64,000 bases of DNA from Rhizosphaericola mali (GTDB lineage Bacteria; Bacteroidota; Bacteroidia; Chitinophagales; Chitinophagaceae): positions 2,914,001 to 2,978,000 of the forward strand of contig NZ_CP044016.1 of assembly GCF_004337365.2 (NCBI RefSeq). Direction: 5' to 3'. The notes under the pieces are model-generated. The model was not told the DNA's origin, did not search any database, and saw nothing but the letters and a program-made list of their open reading frames with translations. A program made the position numbers and the translations under genes. Each line of letters opens with the position of its first letter. Position 1 is the first letter of the stretch. Of the stretch, positions 26,314-38,580 are shown piece by piece.

Positions 26314-27318
26314 ATGAAAAAGGTATCAATCAAGGATGTAGCACAAAAAGCGGGCGTATCGACTGCGCTGGTTTCTTATGTCATCAATGGACGCTTGCAA
26401 GAGCGGATCAATGAACAAACAGCTCAAAAGATAAAAGATGCTATTAAAGAATTGAATTATCGCCCGAATAGAATCGCTCAAAGTCTCAAATTGCAAAAGA
26501 CTTTTACAATCGGTTTGATTGTACCTGATATTGCCAATCCATTCTCTTCTGCGGTGGCACGTTTGATTGAAGATGAAGCAACTAAACAAGAATATTCTTT
26601 GTTGATTGCTTCATCCGATGAAAATATTGACAAATTAAAATCGATTACTGAGTTATTTATCAATCGTCAAGTGGATGGTTTGATTATAGGTGCGGTGGAA
26701 AATTCCAAAGCTTATATTCAGGAATTGACAGACCGCAATATTCCTTTAGTATTGATTGACCGTTATTTTTCAGATGTTGATGTATGTTCCGTTTCAATTG
26801 ACAATTTTGCAATTTCAGGTAAAGCAGCGCAAAATTTATTGGATCAAGGAAGAAAAAATGTTGCTGTATTTTCTTACAAAACAACATTGGAGCATTTGAA
26901 TGCTCGTGTAGAAGGATTCGAACAAACCATAGCTCAAAATAAAGAAGCTAGATCTCAAGCATTTTACATAGATGAAAAACTTTTACCTATGCAAATGAGC
27001 GAAGCATTTGATCATTTATTTGAAAATAATTCACATATAGATGGTTTGTATTTCACCACCAACAAATTAGCTGTTGAAGGGATCAAACAATTAATTCAAA
27101 GAAAAATACAAGTACCAGAAAAAGTAAATATTGTCGCATTTGACGAAACGGACGCATTTGATTTATATACATCTCCATTGTATTATATCCAGCAGCCTTT
27201 GCAATTACTTGCAGAAACATCTGTCGATTTATTGACCCAACAGATTGATAATAATCCAATTGCGGAAAAGAAAGTACAATTTGAATCCACATTAATTTTA
27301 AAAAAATCAATTCATTAA
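26314..27318 (+). CDS. LacI-family transcriptional regulator
   Basis: A 334-residue repressor. The N-terminal helix-turn-helix is VSIKDVAQKAGVSTALVSYVINGR (from residue 4) with the hinge-helix region LNYRPNRIAQSLK. The periplasmic-binding-like effector domain runs from about 63 (TIGLIVPDIANPFSSAVARLIE) to 325, with the usual DGLIIGAV, PLVLIDR, ARVEGFE and NIVAFDETD elements. First gene of an operon with a PfkB kinase (11-base gap) and a ketose epimerase. The palindrome in its own promoter and two near-copies around the polyol dehydrogenase suggest a polyol/ketose regulon. The effector is probably a sugar or sugar phosphate of this pathway. Confidence 0.94.
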   Translation: MKKVSIKDVAQKAGVSTALVSYVINGRLQERINEQTAQKIKDAIKELNYRPNRIAQSLKLQKTFTIGLIVPDIANPFSSAVARLIEDEATKQEYSLLIASSDENIDKLKSITELFINRQVDGLIIGAVENSKAYIQELTDRNIPLVLIDRYFSDVDVCSVSIDNFAISGKAAQNLLDQGRKNVAVFSYKTTLEHLNARVEGFEQTIAQNKEARSQAFYIDEKLLPMQMSEAFDHLFENNSHIDGLYFTTNKLAVEGIKQLIQRKIQVPEKVNIVAFDETDAFDLYTSPLYYIQQPLQLLAETSVDLLTQQIDNNPIAEKKVQFESTLILKKSIH

Positions 27319-27329
27319 AATATAATTCC

Positions 27330-28280
27330 ATGGCACATACACAAACAAATCCAACTACCATCGTATGTTACGGTGAAGTTCTTTGGGATATTTTTCCACA
27401 TGCACGCAAAGCTGGCGGCGCACCTTTTAACGTTGCTTACAACCTAAAACAAATGGGTGTAGATGCGCACATGATTAGTAGAGTGGGCAAAGACGAATTA
27501 GGGGATGCACTATTAAAAAAAATTGATAGTTGGAATATTCCGATTAATGATATTCAAGTGGATGATAAATTGGCCACTAGCACAGTGGAAGCTCATATAG
27601 ACGAACACAATGAAGCGCATTACGATATCATCAATAATGTTGCTTGGGATAATATTCAATACAGACAAGAGGATGCGGAATTATTGAGCAAATCTTCCGC
27701 ATTTGTATTTGGTAGTTTGGTTACGCGTAATGAAACGTCCAAAAATACATTACATCAATTGATTGAAGCGGCGCCATTTAGAGTATTTGATATCAATTTG
27801 CGTCCTCCATTTATTGACTTGAAACGTTTACAAGAACTTTTACATAAAGCCAATCTTGTAAAAATGAATAAAGCGGAATTACGCGAATTACTTGCGGAAG
27901 GTGGTAAGAATTATATTTCCGAAGAAGATAGCATGCGTTATTTGCAAGAAAAATATTCTTTGGATGAAATATTGGTTACCAAAGGAAGTAAAGGTGCCGT
28001 CTATTTGAATAAAGATACCTTTTATCGTTCTACGGCTATTAAAGTGGAAGTTGTCGATACGGTTGGTAGCGGAGACTCGTTCCTTGCAGGATTTTTGTCA
28101 GGTAAATTTTTAGGGTTAAATGAAGAAAACAAACCATTGAGTAATGCTTGTGCTTTAGGCGCATTTATTACCAATCATGAAGGTGCTTGTCCTGATTATA
28201 CCATGGAAGAATTTAATCAATTTAAACAAGAACAACCCGCACCTGAAACAACGAATTATTCCGCATTAATTAATCAATAA
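27330..28280 (+). CDS. PfkB-family carbohydrate kinase, probable fructokinase
   Basis: A 316-residue ribokinase-fold sugar kinase. The opening CYGEVLWDIFP and GGAPFNVAYNLKQMG (residues 31-45) is the fructokinase-like PfkB signature 1, and DTVGSGDSFLAGF is signature 2 with the catalytic base Asp249. A LVTKGSKGAVYL-like ATP-site strand precedes it. Expected reaction: ATP plus fructose to fructose-6-phosphate, although other ketoses are possible. It lies 11 bases after lacI and 1 base before the epimerase stretch, in a tight operon. With the mannitol-type dehydrogenase at 4.2 kb it completes a route from polyol to glycolysis. Confidence 0.9.
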   Translation: MAHTQTNPTTIVCYGEVLWDIFPHARKAGGAPFNVAYNLKQMGVDAHMISRVGKDELGDALLKKIDSWNIPINDIQVDDKLATSTVEAHIDEHNEAHYDIINNVAWDNIQYRQEDAELLSKSSAFVFGSLVTRNETSKNTLHQLIEAAPFRVFDINLRPPFIDLKRLQELLHKANLVKMNKAELRELLAEGGKNYISEEDSMRYLQEKYSLDEILVTKGSKGAVYLNKDTFYRSTAIKVEVVDTVGSGDSFLAGFLSGKFLGLNEENKPLSNACALGAFITNHEGACPDYTMEEFNQFKQEQPAPETTNYSALINQ

Positions 28281-28281
28281 T

Positions 28282-29133
28282 ATGTTACAACCAATATTTG
28301 GCGCGTCCATGTTGTCATGGGTCGCACCGCAATGGAAGGATGAAAGTGGTATTTATGCTATTAAAAAAGCAGCAGCAGCAGGATTTGACCTTATTGAATT
28401 GGGACTGCCGCCTTCCATGGAAATAAATATTTCTGAAATTAAATCCACATTAACGAAAGAAAATATCCAAGTGACTTGTGGATTAAATTTACCCAAAGAA
28501 GCGCATATACCTACCCATCCTGATATTGCGATCCATATGATTAAAAAAGCAATCGATATTGCAGAGCAATTGGGAAGCAGATATTTGGGTGGTGTTTTAC
28601 ACGGAGCTATTGGTGTATTTTCTGGTAAAAGCCGTACAAAAGAGGAATCTGACAAATTAATTGAGGTTTGGAATACGGTTGGCGCGTACGCAAAAACAAA
28701 AGATATTCAGATCGGAATTGAACCTATTAACAGGTACGAAAGTTATGTTTGCACATCTGGAGAAGAAGTATTAAATTTGATAAACTTATTGGAAGTGGAC
28801 AATATTTCTCTTCATTTGGATACGTTTCATATGAATATTGAGGAGAACGGTTTTTATCAACCTGTAATCAAAAGCGACAAAAATTTGAAATATTTCCACA
28901 TGACCGAAAGTGATAGAGGAATGCTTGGCGAAGGAAATGTACATTGGGAGGATTTATTCAAAGCTTTATCAGAAATAAATTATCAGCATCCGTTAGTATT
29001 AGAAAATTTTACTAATCAAGTGGATGGAATTGGAAGTCCGACATCCTTATGGCGTCCATCCAAATACAATGCAGACGATCTTGCCAAAGGTAGTTTGGAT
29101 TTTATGCGAATGATGACCGAAAAATGGAATTAG
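28282..29133 (+). CDS. Sugar (ketose) isomerase/epimerase, TIM barrel
   Basis: A 283-residue xylose-isomerase-like TIM barrel. The metal and catalytic set of D-tagatose/D-psicose 3-epimerases is present: Glu147 (GIEPIN), Asp180 (HLDTFHMNIEE), His206 (FHMTES) and Glu241 (VLENF). The loop HMTESDRGMLGEG is typical of that group. It could convert D-psicose, tagatose or sorbose to fructose-type ketoses, feeding the kinase encoded one base upstream. Substrate specificity is not readable by eye; L-ribulose or inosose enzymes share the motifs. Last gene of the LacI operon, with a terminator after it. Confidence 0.87.
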   Translation: MLQPIFGASMLSWVAPQWKDESGIYAIKKAAAAGFDLIELGLPPSMEINISEIKSTLTKENIQVTCGLNLPKEAHIPTHPDIAIHMIKKAIDIAEQLGSRYLGGVLHGAIGVFSGKSRTKEESDKLIEVWNTVGAYAKTKDIQIGIEPINRYESYVCTSGEEVLNLINLLEVDNISLHLDTFHMNIEENGFYQPVIKSDKNLKYFHMTESDRGMLGEGNVHWEDLFKALSEINYQHPLVLENFTNQVDGIGSPTSLWRPSKYNADDLAKGSLDFMRMMTEKWN

Positions 29134-29161
29134 CGTTGTTTGGTTTGTTATAAATAAAAGG

Positions 29162-29197
29162 AGAGTGTAAAAGAAATTTCTTTTATGCTCTTTTTTT
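29162..29197 (+). terminator. Rho-independent terminator after the epimerase
   Basis: AGAGTGTAAAAG (29162-29173) pairs with CTTTTATGCTCT (29180-29191) over 12 bases with two G-U pairs, then a T-run. Confidence 0.85.
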
Positions 29198-29221
29198 ATG
29201 AGCATAATTTATGCATCCGCT

Positions 29222-29229
29222 TATCTTTG
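29222..29229 (+). promoter_or_regulatory. -7 promoter box abutting gldF
   Basis: TATCTTTG ends 4 bases before the ATG at 29234, predicting a leaderless gldF message. No TTTG is found about 20 bases upstream, so the -33 element is weak or absent. Confidence 0.5.
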
Positions 29230-29233
29230 TATC

Positions 29234-29950
29234 ATGTGGAGAATATGCACCAAAGAGTGTCGGCAATTTTTCAGTAGCTTGACAGGCTATATAACAATTA
29301 TAGCATTCTTATTATTAAATGGACTTTTCTTATTTGTATTTCCAGAGACCAGTATTCTTGATTACGGCTATGCAACATTAGATGGATATTTCTCCATTGC
29401 GCCATGGATTTTTTTGATATTGATTCCTATGATTACGATGCGTAGTTTGGCGGAAGAATATAAATCAGGCACGTTTGAATTATTGAAAACACTTCCCCTC
29501 TCTCCTGCGCAAATAGCTTGGGGCAAATTTTTGGGTGCGACCTTGATCGTTTTACTTTCTCTATTACCGACTATCATTTATGCTATTTCAATTCAGATGC
29601 TGAGCAGTACAGGCGGCATTGATACAGGCAGTACGATTGGCAGTTATATTGGTTTGTTTCTTATTGGTAGTGTGTTTGCAGCAATTGGTGTATGTACCAG
29701 CAGTTTTACTTCTAATATTGTGGTTGCATTTATCAGCGGCGTGATTTTGAGTTTATTGATATACAAAGGTTTTGATTCTATTGGCAGTATGAGTTCTTCT
29801 AATTTGGGTTATTATATACAAATGTTTGGGCTTAATTTTCATTATAAAAATATCAGCAAAGGAGTAATCGATATCCGAGATGTGTTGTATTTCTTGGGGA
29901 TTATTTATTTGTGTTTATTAGTGAGCAAAAGAAATATTATTTTAAAATAG
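29234..29950 (+). CDS. gldF: Gliding-motility ABC transporter permease GldF
   Basis: A 238-residue ABC-2-type permease with six hydrophobic helices (SLTGYITIIAFLLLNGLFLF; FSIAPWIFLILIPMITMRSLAEE; FLGATLIVLLSLLPTIIY; IGSYIGLFLIGSVFAAIGVC; IVVAFISGVILSLLIY; VLYFLGIIYLCLLVS). RSLAEEYKSGTFELLKTLPLSPAQI is the conserved cytoplasmic loop of this family. In Flavobacterium, GldF works with GldA and GldG, although gldFG pairs also occur in non-gliding Bacteroidota. The start at 29234 places the ATG right after a -7 box. GldG follows after 6 bases. No gldA is in the window. Confidence 0.88.
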   Translation: MWRICTKECRQFFSSLTGYITIIAFLLLNGLFLFVFPETSILDYGYATLDGYFSIAPWIFLILIPMITMRSLAEEYKSGTFELLKTLPLSPAQIAWGKFLGATLIVLLSLLPTIIYAISIQMLSSTGGIDTGSTIGSYIGLFLIGSVFAAIGVCTSSFTSNIVVAFISGVILSLLIYKGFDSIGSMSSSNLGYYIQMFGLNFHYKNISKGVIDIRDVLYFLGIIYLCLLVSKRNIILK

Positions 29951-29956
29951 GCAATT

Positions 29957-31705
29957 TTGAATAAGATATTAAAAAATAAATATTGGTGGCTGGTGATCTT
30001 GGTTTTATTTTCCATTATTACAATCGTCACGTCTTATATACATTTCACGGTGGATCTAACGGCGGAAAAGAGATTTACGCTGACGCAGCCGACCAAAAAT
30101 ATTTTGGAAAATGTAGAGCAACCTATTGAGGTGCAAGTATTTTTAACTGGAGATCTTCCAACCAATTACAAGAAATTAAATGTTGCAGTCGCCAATCTTT
30201 TGGATGAATATAGCGAATTAAGTCACCATAATATCCATTATAGCTTCGAAATTCCTGGAGAGGGAATGCAAGATTCTGTAAAAGCAAATTTGTATGATTC
30301 GTTAGCTCGTCTTGGTGTTGTATTTGAAAACAATCAAAATTTTTCTGAAAAAGATCAAAAACAATCTCAACAACTGATCATTCCTTCTGCATTAGTAAGT
30401 ATTGATGGAAAACGCCCAATTGCGGTAGATTTGCGTAGCAGTAAAACGGTTTTTAAAAATTATAATGTTGTCAATGATATTCCTGTTGAGGATAAAGAAG
30501 CAACTTTAAACGCAGCGGAAGCTTTATTGGAATACAAATTTTCCAATGCAATAGACAAACTTACCCGTAAAGACATCCCAGCAATTGCTTACCTCGTCGG
30601 CAATGGAGAACCGATAGACTTGACAATTAATGACCTTGGCGAAAGTCTGCGTAATGATTATAGATTAGGTGTCTTAGATTTGAAAAAATCTTACCCGAAT
30701 CCCAAAGAAATCAATACATTACTCATCGTCAAACCATCCGAATCATTTACAGATGCCGACAAAATCAAATTGGATCAATATGTGATGCATGGCGGTAAGA
30801 TTATTTGGTTTGTGGACAAATTATATGCGAGTTTGGATAGTATTATGAGCAGCAAGGCGGATTATGTTGCATATGATCGCAATCTGCAATTAGATGATAT
30901 TTTATTCAAATATGGCGTGCGTATCAATGGAGATTTGGTACAAGATCTCAATTGTGCCAAATTACCCATCGTAGTGGGTTACAATCCAGACAATAGCCCA
31001 AGAATGCAACGTATGCCCTGGCCGTATTTTCCATTTCTAAACGCAGTCAACGATAATCCAATTACGAAAAATATAGATCGCGTGTTGCCATTATTTCCCT
31101 CAAGCATAGATACCGTCAGCGCAGAAGGAATAACGAAAACGGTATTATTGGCCACAGATACAAATAGTCGCGCAATTGCTTCACCAGCTTTGGTGAGTTT
31201 GAATAGTTGGCAAGATGATCCCAATTTTACCACATTCAATAAAGCGCATATTCCCGTTGCCGTCTTATTAGAAGGAAAATTCAAATCTTTGTATGCACAC
31301 CGATTAACACAAGATGTGATTGACACCATTCAAAGAAATATACAATCAGATTTCCTAAGTGAAGCTAATCAATCAACACAACAAATTGTTGTTGCGAATG
31401 CGGGTATTGTAACTAATAGCGTAAACAAAACGACCGGTCCTATGCCGATGGGCGAAATTCCTTTTGATGAGTATAAATTTGCAAACAAAGATTTTCTATT
31501 AAATAGTGTAGATTATCTGACAAATAAAAATGGTCTTTTCATTGCTCGAAATAAAACATTCGTACTTCGGCTTTTGGATAAAGATAAAGTGGAAGTGCAA
31601 AAAGGAACATGGCAAATAATCAATATCATTATCCCAATTGCGATTGTAATATTCACTGGTTTCTTATTTCAATATAACAGAAAAAGAAAATATCAATTAT
31701 CTTAG
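29957..31705 (+). CDS. gldG: Gliding-motility ABC transporter auxiliary protein GldG
   Basis: A 582-residue protein with an N-terminal membrane helix (WWLVILVLFSIITIVTSYI), a large periplasmic ABC_transp_aux region (TLTQPTKNILENVEQPIEVQVFLTGDLP, then LNTLLIVKPSESFTDADKIKLDQYVMHGGKIIW-like) and a C-terminal helix (IINIIIPIAIVIFTGFLF) before a basic tail. Typical length for GldG. The start is TTG at 29957; the frame is closed by a stop at 29948 upstream and no ATG lies near, so TTG is the only sensible choice. Co-transcribed with gldF. Confidence 0.88.
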   Translation: MNKILKNKYWWLVILVLFSIITIVTSYIHFTVDLTAEKRFTLTQPTKNILENVEQPIEVQVFLTGDLPTNYKKLNVAVANLLDEYSELSHHNIHYSFEIPGEGMQDSVKANLYDSLARLGVVFENNQNFSEKDQKQSQQLIIPSALVSIDGKRPIAVDLRSSKTVFKNYNVVNDIPVEDKEATLNAAEALLEYKFSNAIDKLTRKDIPAIAYLVGNGEPIDLTINDLGESLRNDYRLGVLDLKKSYPNPKEINTLLIVKPSESFTDADKIKLDQYVMHGGKIIWFVDKLYASLDSIMSSKADYVAYDRNLQLDDILFKYGVRINGDLVQDLNCAKLPIVVGYNPDNSPRMQRMPWPYFPFLNAVNDNPITKNIDRVLPLFPSSIDTVSAEGITKTVLLATDTNSRAIASPALVSLNSWQDDPNFTTFNKAHIPVAVLLEGKFKSLYAHRLTQDVIDTIQRNIQSDFLSEANQSTQQIVVANAGIVTNSVNKTTGPMPMGEIPFDEYKFANKDFLLNSVDYLTNKNGLFIARNKTFVLRLLDKDKVEVQKGTWQIINIIIPIAIVIFTGFLFQYNRKRKYQLS

Positions 31706-31723
31706 TTCTGAAATTTACTATAA

Positions 31724-32680
31724 ATGACACACACGCAAATAGCATACATCACATTCGGTGTTGTTTTACTCATTGCATTATTGATCGACATATTTGTACT
31801 AAGCAAAAAACACCACAAAACCACTATAAAAGAAGCATTAAAACAAACGCTATTTTGGACAGTGCTAGCATTGGCATTTTGGGTATTTGTTTGGGTAGAT
31901 GAGGGTCCGGTTTATGCGACGAAGTATATCAGTGCCTATTTGATGGAATGGAGTCTAAGTATCGATAATATATTTGTATTTATTCTCATTTTTAGTTTTT
32001 TCAAAGTTTCAGACGAAGACACTCCCAATGCTTTGTTATTCGGCGTATTAGCCGCAATTGTATTTAGAGTAATATTTATAGCAATAGGTATTGGTTTAAT
32101 TCAAAAATTCAGTTGGATCATGTATATTTTCGGTGCAATCCTTTTGTATACTGGAATTAAATTATTTTTTCAAAAAGAAGAAGAGAACTATAATCCTAAT
32201 GACTCTAAAATTTTCAAATTAATTAATAAAGTATTTACAGTAAGTCATACCAAACCAAACGGAAGATATTTTATCAAAGAAGATGGGAAAAGGAAAATAA
32301 CAACCTTAGCAGTGGTCGTACTAATATTGGCATTTACCGATATTGCATTTGCTTTGGATAGTATTCCAACTGTAGTTTCGTTGGTAAAAGGCGGTGCAAA
32401 TCAAGCTTTCAAATCACAAGATATCATGGTAATATATTCAAGTAATATCATGGCAGTATTAGGCTTAAGAAGTTTATTCTTTTTATTGAAAGGTGCAGCA
32501 GATAAATTCAAATATTTACAACAAGGAATTGCGTTTATTTTAGTCTTTATAGGCGTAAAAATGTTGATTGAATATTTCCATATTGAAATTTCTATTTATG
32601 TATCCTTAATAGTCATATTAGCAAGTGTAATGACGGCAATCTTTTATTCTTTATATAAGGAAAAAAGCACTAAAATCTAA
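31724..32680 (+). CDS. TerC/Alx-family integral membrane protein
   Basis: A 318-residue protein with about nine membrane helices. The family signature is present twice: WSLSIDNIFVFILIFSFFKV (near 85) and TDIAFALDSIPTVVSLVKG (near 210), each with the buried acidic residue typical of TerC. Related proteins (Alx, YkoY, TerC) export or sense manganese, or accompany tellurite-resistance operons; no other ter gene is near, so a manganese role is more likely. It lies 18 bases after gldG but probably functions independently. A weak hairpin follows. Confidence 0.9.
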   Translation: MTHTQIAYITFGVVLLIALLIDIFVLSKKHHKTTIKEALKQTLFWTVLALAFWVFVWVDEGPVYATKYISAYLMEWSLSIDNIFVFILIFSFFKVSDEDTPNALLFGVLAAIVFRVIFIAIGIGLIQKFSWIMYIFGAILLYTGIKLFFQKEEENYNPNDSKIFKLINKVFTVSHTKPNGRYFIKEDGKRKITTLAVVVLILAFTDIAFALDSIPTVVSLVKGGANQAFKSQDIMVIYSSNIMAVLGLRSLFFLLKGAADKFKYLQQGIAFILVFIGVKMLIEYFHIEISIYVSLIVILASVMTAIFYSLYKEKSTKI

Positions 32681-32691
32681 CTTACGGATGC

Positions 32692-32712
32692 GTAAGAAAA
32701 TACATTTCTTAC
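32692..32712 (+). terminator. Possible weak terminator after the TerC gene
   Basis: GTAAGAAA (32692-32699) pairs with TTTCTTAC (32705-32712), but no clear T-run follows. Confidence 0.35.
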
Positions 32713-32857
32713 ACTTATAATTCTATAAACAATTCATTCTAATAATTAATATTCTATTTTTAGAAATTATTTATATATAAAATTTTCTATTATAAAGTTT
32801 GGATTTATTTGTTAATTTGAAATCTTAAACGCCAATATAAACGATGAGTACTTTAAG

Positions 32858-35074
32858 CTATTTGTCGATGACTTGCTCGTAATGTATGGGGGTTCCGTCA
32901 GCCTTGACACCCTCCACCACGACGAGCATTTTTTTGGCAATGCTGTTGGTTTCAAACTTGATGTCCAGAGTGGGATTGTCTTTACTGAGGGTAACTCCGG
33001 GTTCCCAATACAATGTCTTGCGTCGGTCAGGTATACTTTTGTCTTTAGCTGCCATAGACTGGCCAAAGGGAATATAGGATGTATAACCAATTATCGACTT
33101 CCCCCAATTGTGGGCAATACGAGCTTTCAAAGACGGATCATGGTATTTTTTAGTGTAAATCAAAATGGTTGAATCAGGTCTTGGAAGAAAACGGACAAAT
33201 GCGATTTGAGGTAATACAAGATCTGATACTCCCTCTGGAGACATTTCTATCTCATCTAAAAAAGCTTTATTTACGGGAAGTTTACTAGGATTTGACGGAT
33301 TATAACCAAAACCTGGCAGTTTTCCCAACAACAAATCCCAAAGCTTAGCCCCTCCGAGGTAAACAGACGGATCATTTTCAAAGTTGATGTCGTAAGCAGC
33401 TCTTCCATTATCATATTGCAACTTCATTAAATCAGACATATAAATGTCTCTGACTGAGTCCGCCTTGGTTCTCCATTTTGGTGCTTGGACGACCACTTTT
33501 GGTAGCACGTGATGCCCTCTTGATGTGTCGCCATAGAAACTGATCCAAGTAGGTTGGATAATTTCGGATGTTTGAGTATTGCTTTTTACGTATGATAGAC
33601 TAACGCGGTTGCTAGAATACGGGGATTTCGAGAAAGCCGAAGGCGGAAGGGAATCAACATCAAGCGAAAGCTTTTCCTGACCCTTGGCAAGTGCAAGATA
33701 GCAAGTGTCAAAAAGAACGATAGTGCTATCATGAAAATACCCATTTGCATCTATCGCAAGTTTCAAAGGCTGGTAACCTCCTTCACTACGCAAAATCAAG
33801 GAGATATCTGTTGATTGTATTTTACCTTTTACCTTGCCAGATAAGGAAAAATAGTTTTTATTTTCGGAAAAGGATTGTTTGGATTTTGTCAACACACTGC
33901 ATCTCAATACTTCGTCCAATGCTTGGATAGAGGCTGGATCATTTTTTTGCAATGCACTATCAGGAATATTCTTACCTAATTGTAGCCACCCTTTTATATT
34001 GGACGGCTCTTTGAATACTGTATCTCTTATAGAAATAGAAAGTCTGACTGGAATTGAATCTTGGTAATTCAGTTGTAAGCCTTTTGTTGCGCTTCCTGCT
34101 TTCGTTACGTCGACTAGGTTAAAAAAAATTGGTTCTTTTTCTCTAGAAGGTACATAAATAGGACGGTATAAAAGAATTTCTCCATTTTTGTCAGAAAGAA
34201 ACAGTTGCATTTTACCCGTGGGTAGTGTCCTCGTTTTTATTTCCACGAATCCACTATCCCTATTTTTCAGGAGGAAGATTGACTGATAAACAATCTCTCC
34301 GTCCATATATCCTATGAGATTCATCGAGTCGGAGAGAAAGTTCTTTGTTTTTCGAAACATTACAACCACAGAATTTGGATAGGTTGTAGCTTCCATTGCG
34401 ATACCCTCGCTTTGCGCTACTGGCAGTACGATATCTGTCGCTCCAATACGGTAGGTTTTTCCCAGTTCCGGAACGAAGTCGAAGGTTCCGTATTGTTTCC
34501 CCATTGTCAATATGGGTTGGACGGTATCACCCAAATTCGACAAAAGGTACAGATTGTTTTCTTGTAAACCGTCTAAATGGTAACCAATTCTGTTACTTAC
34601 ACCAGCAACTAAGGATCCTCCTTCTGGAAAAATACGCATATGCTGGGATGCGGACCCCATCCTCCCCAATATTGGTATCTCTTTATGAAAAGCAAGGTAG
34701 GAATCGTTCCGGATCATAGCACTTGTGTAGGCTATGGCTTTAAAGTTGGCTCCTTCATAAAAGGTAGGCACAACCCATTGTCCAGCAGCCGTTGCATTAA
34801 CGATAGGGTAGGCTTGGTGTGCCAACAGGCTGTCGCTACTACTAAACCAATCCACGAACATTGTTTTGGAATCCGTTCCAGGAATGCCATTATTGCTTAA
34901 GAATGCTTGAAAATGAACTGTGTCGCCCTCAGAATAAGTGACATTGTCGAAACTTAGATATATTGTTTGCGTAGTAGATATAGGATATTGTGCATTCAAT
35001 ATCTTAGGTATAGACAATAAAGCTATTACCATAGACATTATCATCACAGAAAATCTGAATGAATATCTAGTCAT
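32858..35074 (-). CDS. Large secreted protein of unknown function, MG-domain/plug-like
   Basis: A 738-residue protein with an N-terminal signal segment (VMIMSMVIALLSIPKILNAQ). Just after it, IYLSFDNVTYSEGDTVHFQAFL resembles the macroglobulin-like (MG2) strand pattern seen in many large Bacteroidota surface proteins. Near the C-terminus, a stretch (LWDLLLGKLPGFGYN then SDLVLPQIAFVRFLPRPDSTILIYTKK) resembles a degenerate TonB plug region, but no beta-barrel follows. This architecture is common in Bacteroidota and unassigned; a role in surface stabilisation or protein export is only a possibility. It stands alone next to the rRNA operon, and its codon use is less AT-biased than its neighbours. 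Confidence 0.7.
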   Translation of the reverse strand: MTRYSFRFSVMIMSMVIALLSIPKILNAQYPISTTQTIYLSFDNVTYSEGDTVHFQAFLSNNGIPGTDSKTMFVDWFSSSDSLLAHQAYPIVNATAAGQWVVPTFYEGANFKAIAYTSAMIRNDSYLAFHKEIPILGRMGSASQHMRIFPEGGSLVAGVSNRIGYHLDGLQENNLYLLSNLGDTVQPILTMGKQYGTFDFVPELGKTYRIGATDIVLPVAQSEGIAMEATTYPNSVVVMFRKTKNFLSDSMNLIGYMDGEIVYQSIFLLKNRDSGFVEIKTRTLPTGKMQLFLSDKNGEILLYRPIYVPSREKEPIFFNLVDVTKAGSATKGLQLNYQDSIPVRLSISIRDTVFKEPSNIKGWLQLGKNIPDSALQKNDPASIQALDEVLRCSVLTKSKQSFSENKNYFSLSGKVKGKIQSTDISLILRSEGGYQPLKLAIDANGYFHDSTIVLFDTCYLALAKGQEKLSLDVDSLPPSAFSKSPYSSNRVSLSYVKSNTQTSEIIQPTWISFYGDTSRGHHVLPKVVVQAPKWRTKADSVRDIYMSDLMKLQYDNGRAAYDINFENDPSVYLGGAKLWDLLLGKLPGFGYNPSNPSKLPVNKAFLDEIEMSPEGVSDLVLPQIAFVRFLPRPDSTILIYTKKYHDPSLKARIAHNWGKSIIGYTSYIPFGQSMAAKDKSIPDRRKTLYWEPGVTLSKDNPTLDIKFETNSIAKKMLVVVEGVKADGTPIHYEQVIDK

Positions 35075-35420
35075 TTGCTCATTTATTTACAGAGTATATT
35101 AAAAATATTCATTTAAAATAACTCAATTAAAAACAGTTATATAGTAGAATAAAGTTAAATGAAATTATTTAATTAAAAACCACATAATATTATTCGTAAA
35201 TAATAAACGAAGTTTTAGATTAAATACAACATTTATAAATACTTAATGCTCTAATGTATTTTATTCTTTGTTTGAAACCAAAGCGTACAATATGTATAAG
35301 AGAGAGTAATAGTTAGTAAAAATAGTAGTAGTACTATAAATTGCAGAATCACTTATATTAGGTACTAAATGTATGTGTTTGTGTATTTGTATATGTCCGC
35401 AAGCATGTTGATATATGTAT
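35075..35420. other. AT-rich gap between the large secreted protein and the rRNA terminator
   Basis: About 345 bases with no credible gene, tRNA or repeat. It should contain the promoter of the gene ending at 32858, but no TAnnTTTG box is recognisable. A reading frame at 35261-35503 runs into 5S rRNA and is not real. Confidence 0.6.
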
Positions 35421-35458
35421 AAAACAAAACAGCCTTTGTGATTTCTCACAAAGGCTGT
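35421..35458 (-). terminator. rRNA operon terminator
   Basis: ACAGCCTTTGTGA (35429-35441) pairs perfectly with TCACAAAGGCTGT (35446-35458) around TTTC. On the minus strand, TTTGTTTTAT follows. It ends the rRNA operon just past 5S. Confidence 0.92.
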
Positions 35459-35467
35459 AAAATAAAT

Positions 35468-35578
35468 ATGGCAGTTACCTACTCTCCCAGGGACAAGGCC
35501 CAAGTACCATCGGCCATAAGGGGCTTAACTTCTCTGTTCGGTATGGGAAGAGGTGAACACCCTTGGTAAGACCACCAT
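35468..35578 (-). rRNA. rrf: 5S ribosomal RNA
   Basis: On the minus strand it reads from TTATGGTGGTCTTACC to GTAGGTAACTGCCAT, with the internal CGAACAGAGAAGTTAAGCC region that is diagnostic for 5S. About 110 bases. It lies about 115 bases after 23S in the operon. Ends are approximate by a few bases. Confidence 0.93.
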
Positions 35579-35692
35579 AAAAAGGTTATACTTCGTAAAT
35601 CATAAATCATAATTTATCATAAATCTTAATTCATAAATACTCCATATTTAATATCGTGACATATTGAAAAACTACTCTCTTTTTAATTTTAT
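35579..35692 (-). other. 23S-5S spacer with short AT-rich repeats
   Basis: Contains several copies of a CATAAAT/CATAAT word (35595-35640), which gives a loosely repetitive AT-rich spacer. No gene. Confidence 0.5.
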
Positions 35693-38500
<2,808 letters not shown>

Positions 38501-38515
38501 TTTATTTACCCTGTC

Positions 38516-38540
38516 TAATAGTGTGGTGATCACACTATTA
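38516..38540 (-). repeat. Spacer hairpin upstream of 23S
   Basis: TAATAGTGTG (38516-38525) and CACACTATTA (38531-38540) are perfect 10-base arms around GTGAT, just before the 23S 5' end, where a processing element would be expected. Confidence 0.55.
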
Positions 38541-38580
38541 AACAGCATTGATTTCGTTTTCCAATATGTCAAAGATCTTT

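Noticed and set aside
35261-35503. 80-codon minus-strand frame
   Set aside because: It overlaps 5S rRNA and the rRNA terminator stem, so it is not a gene.
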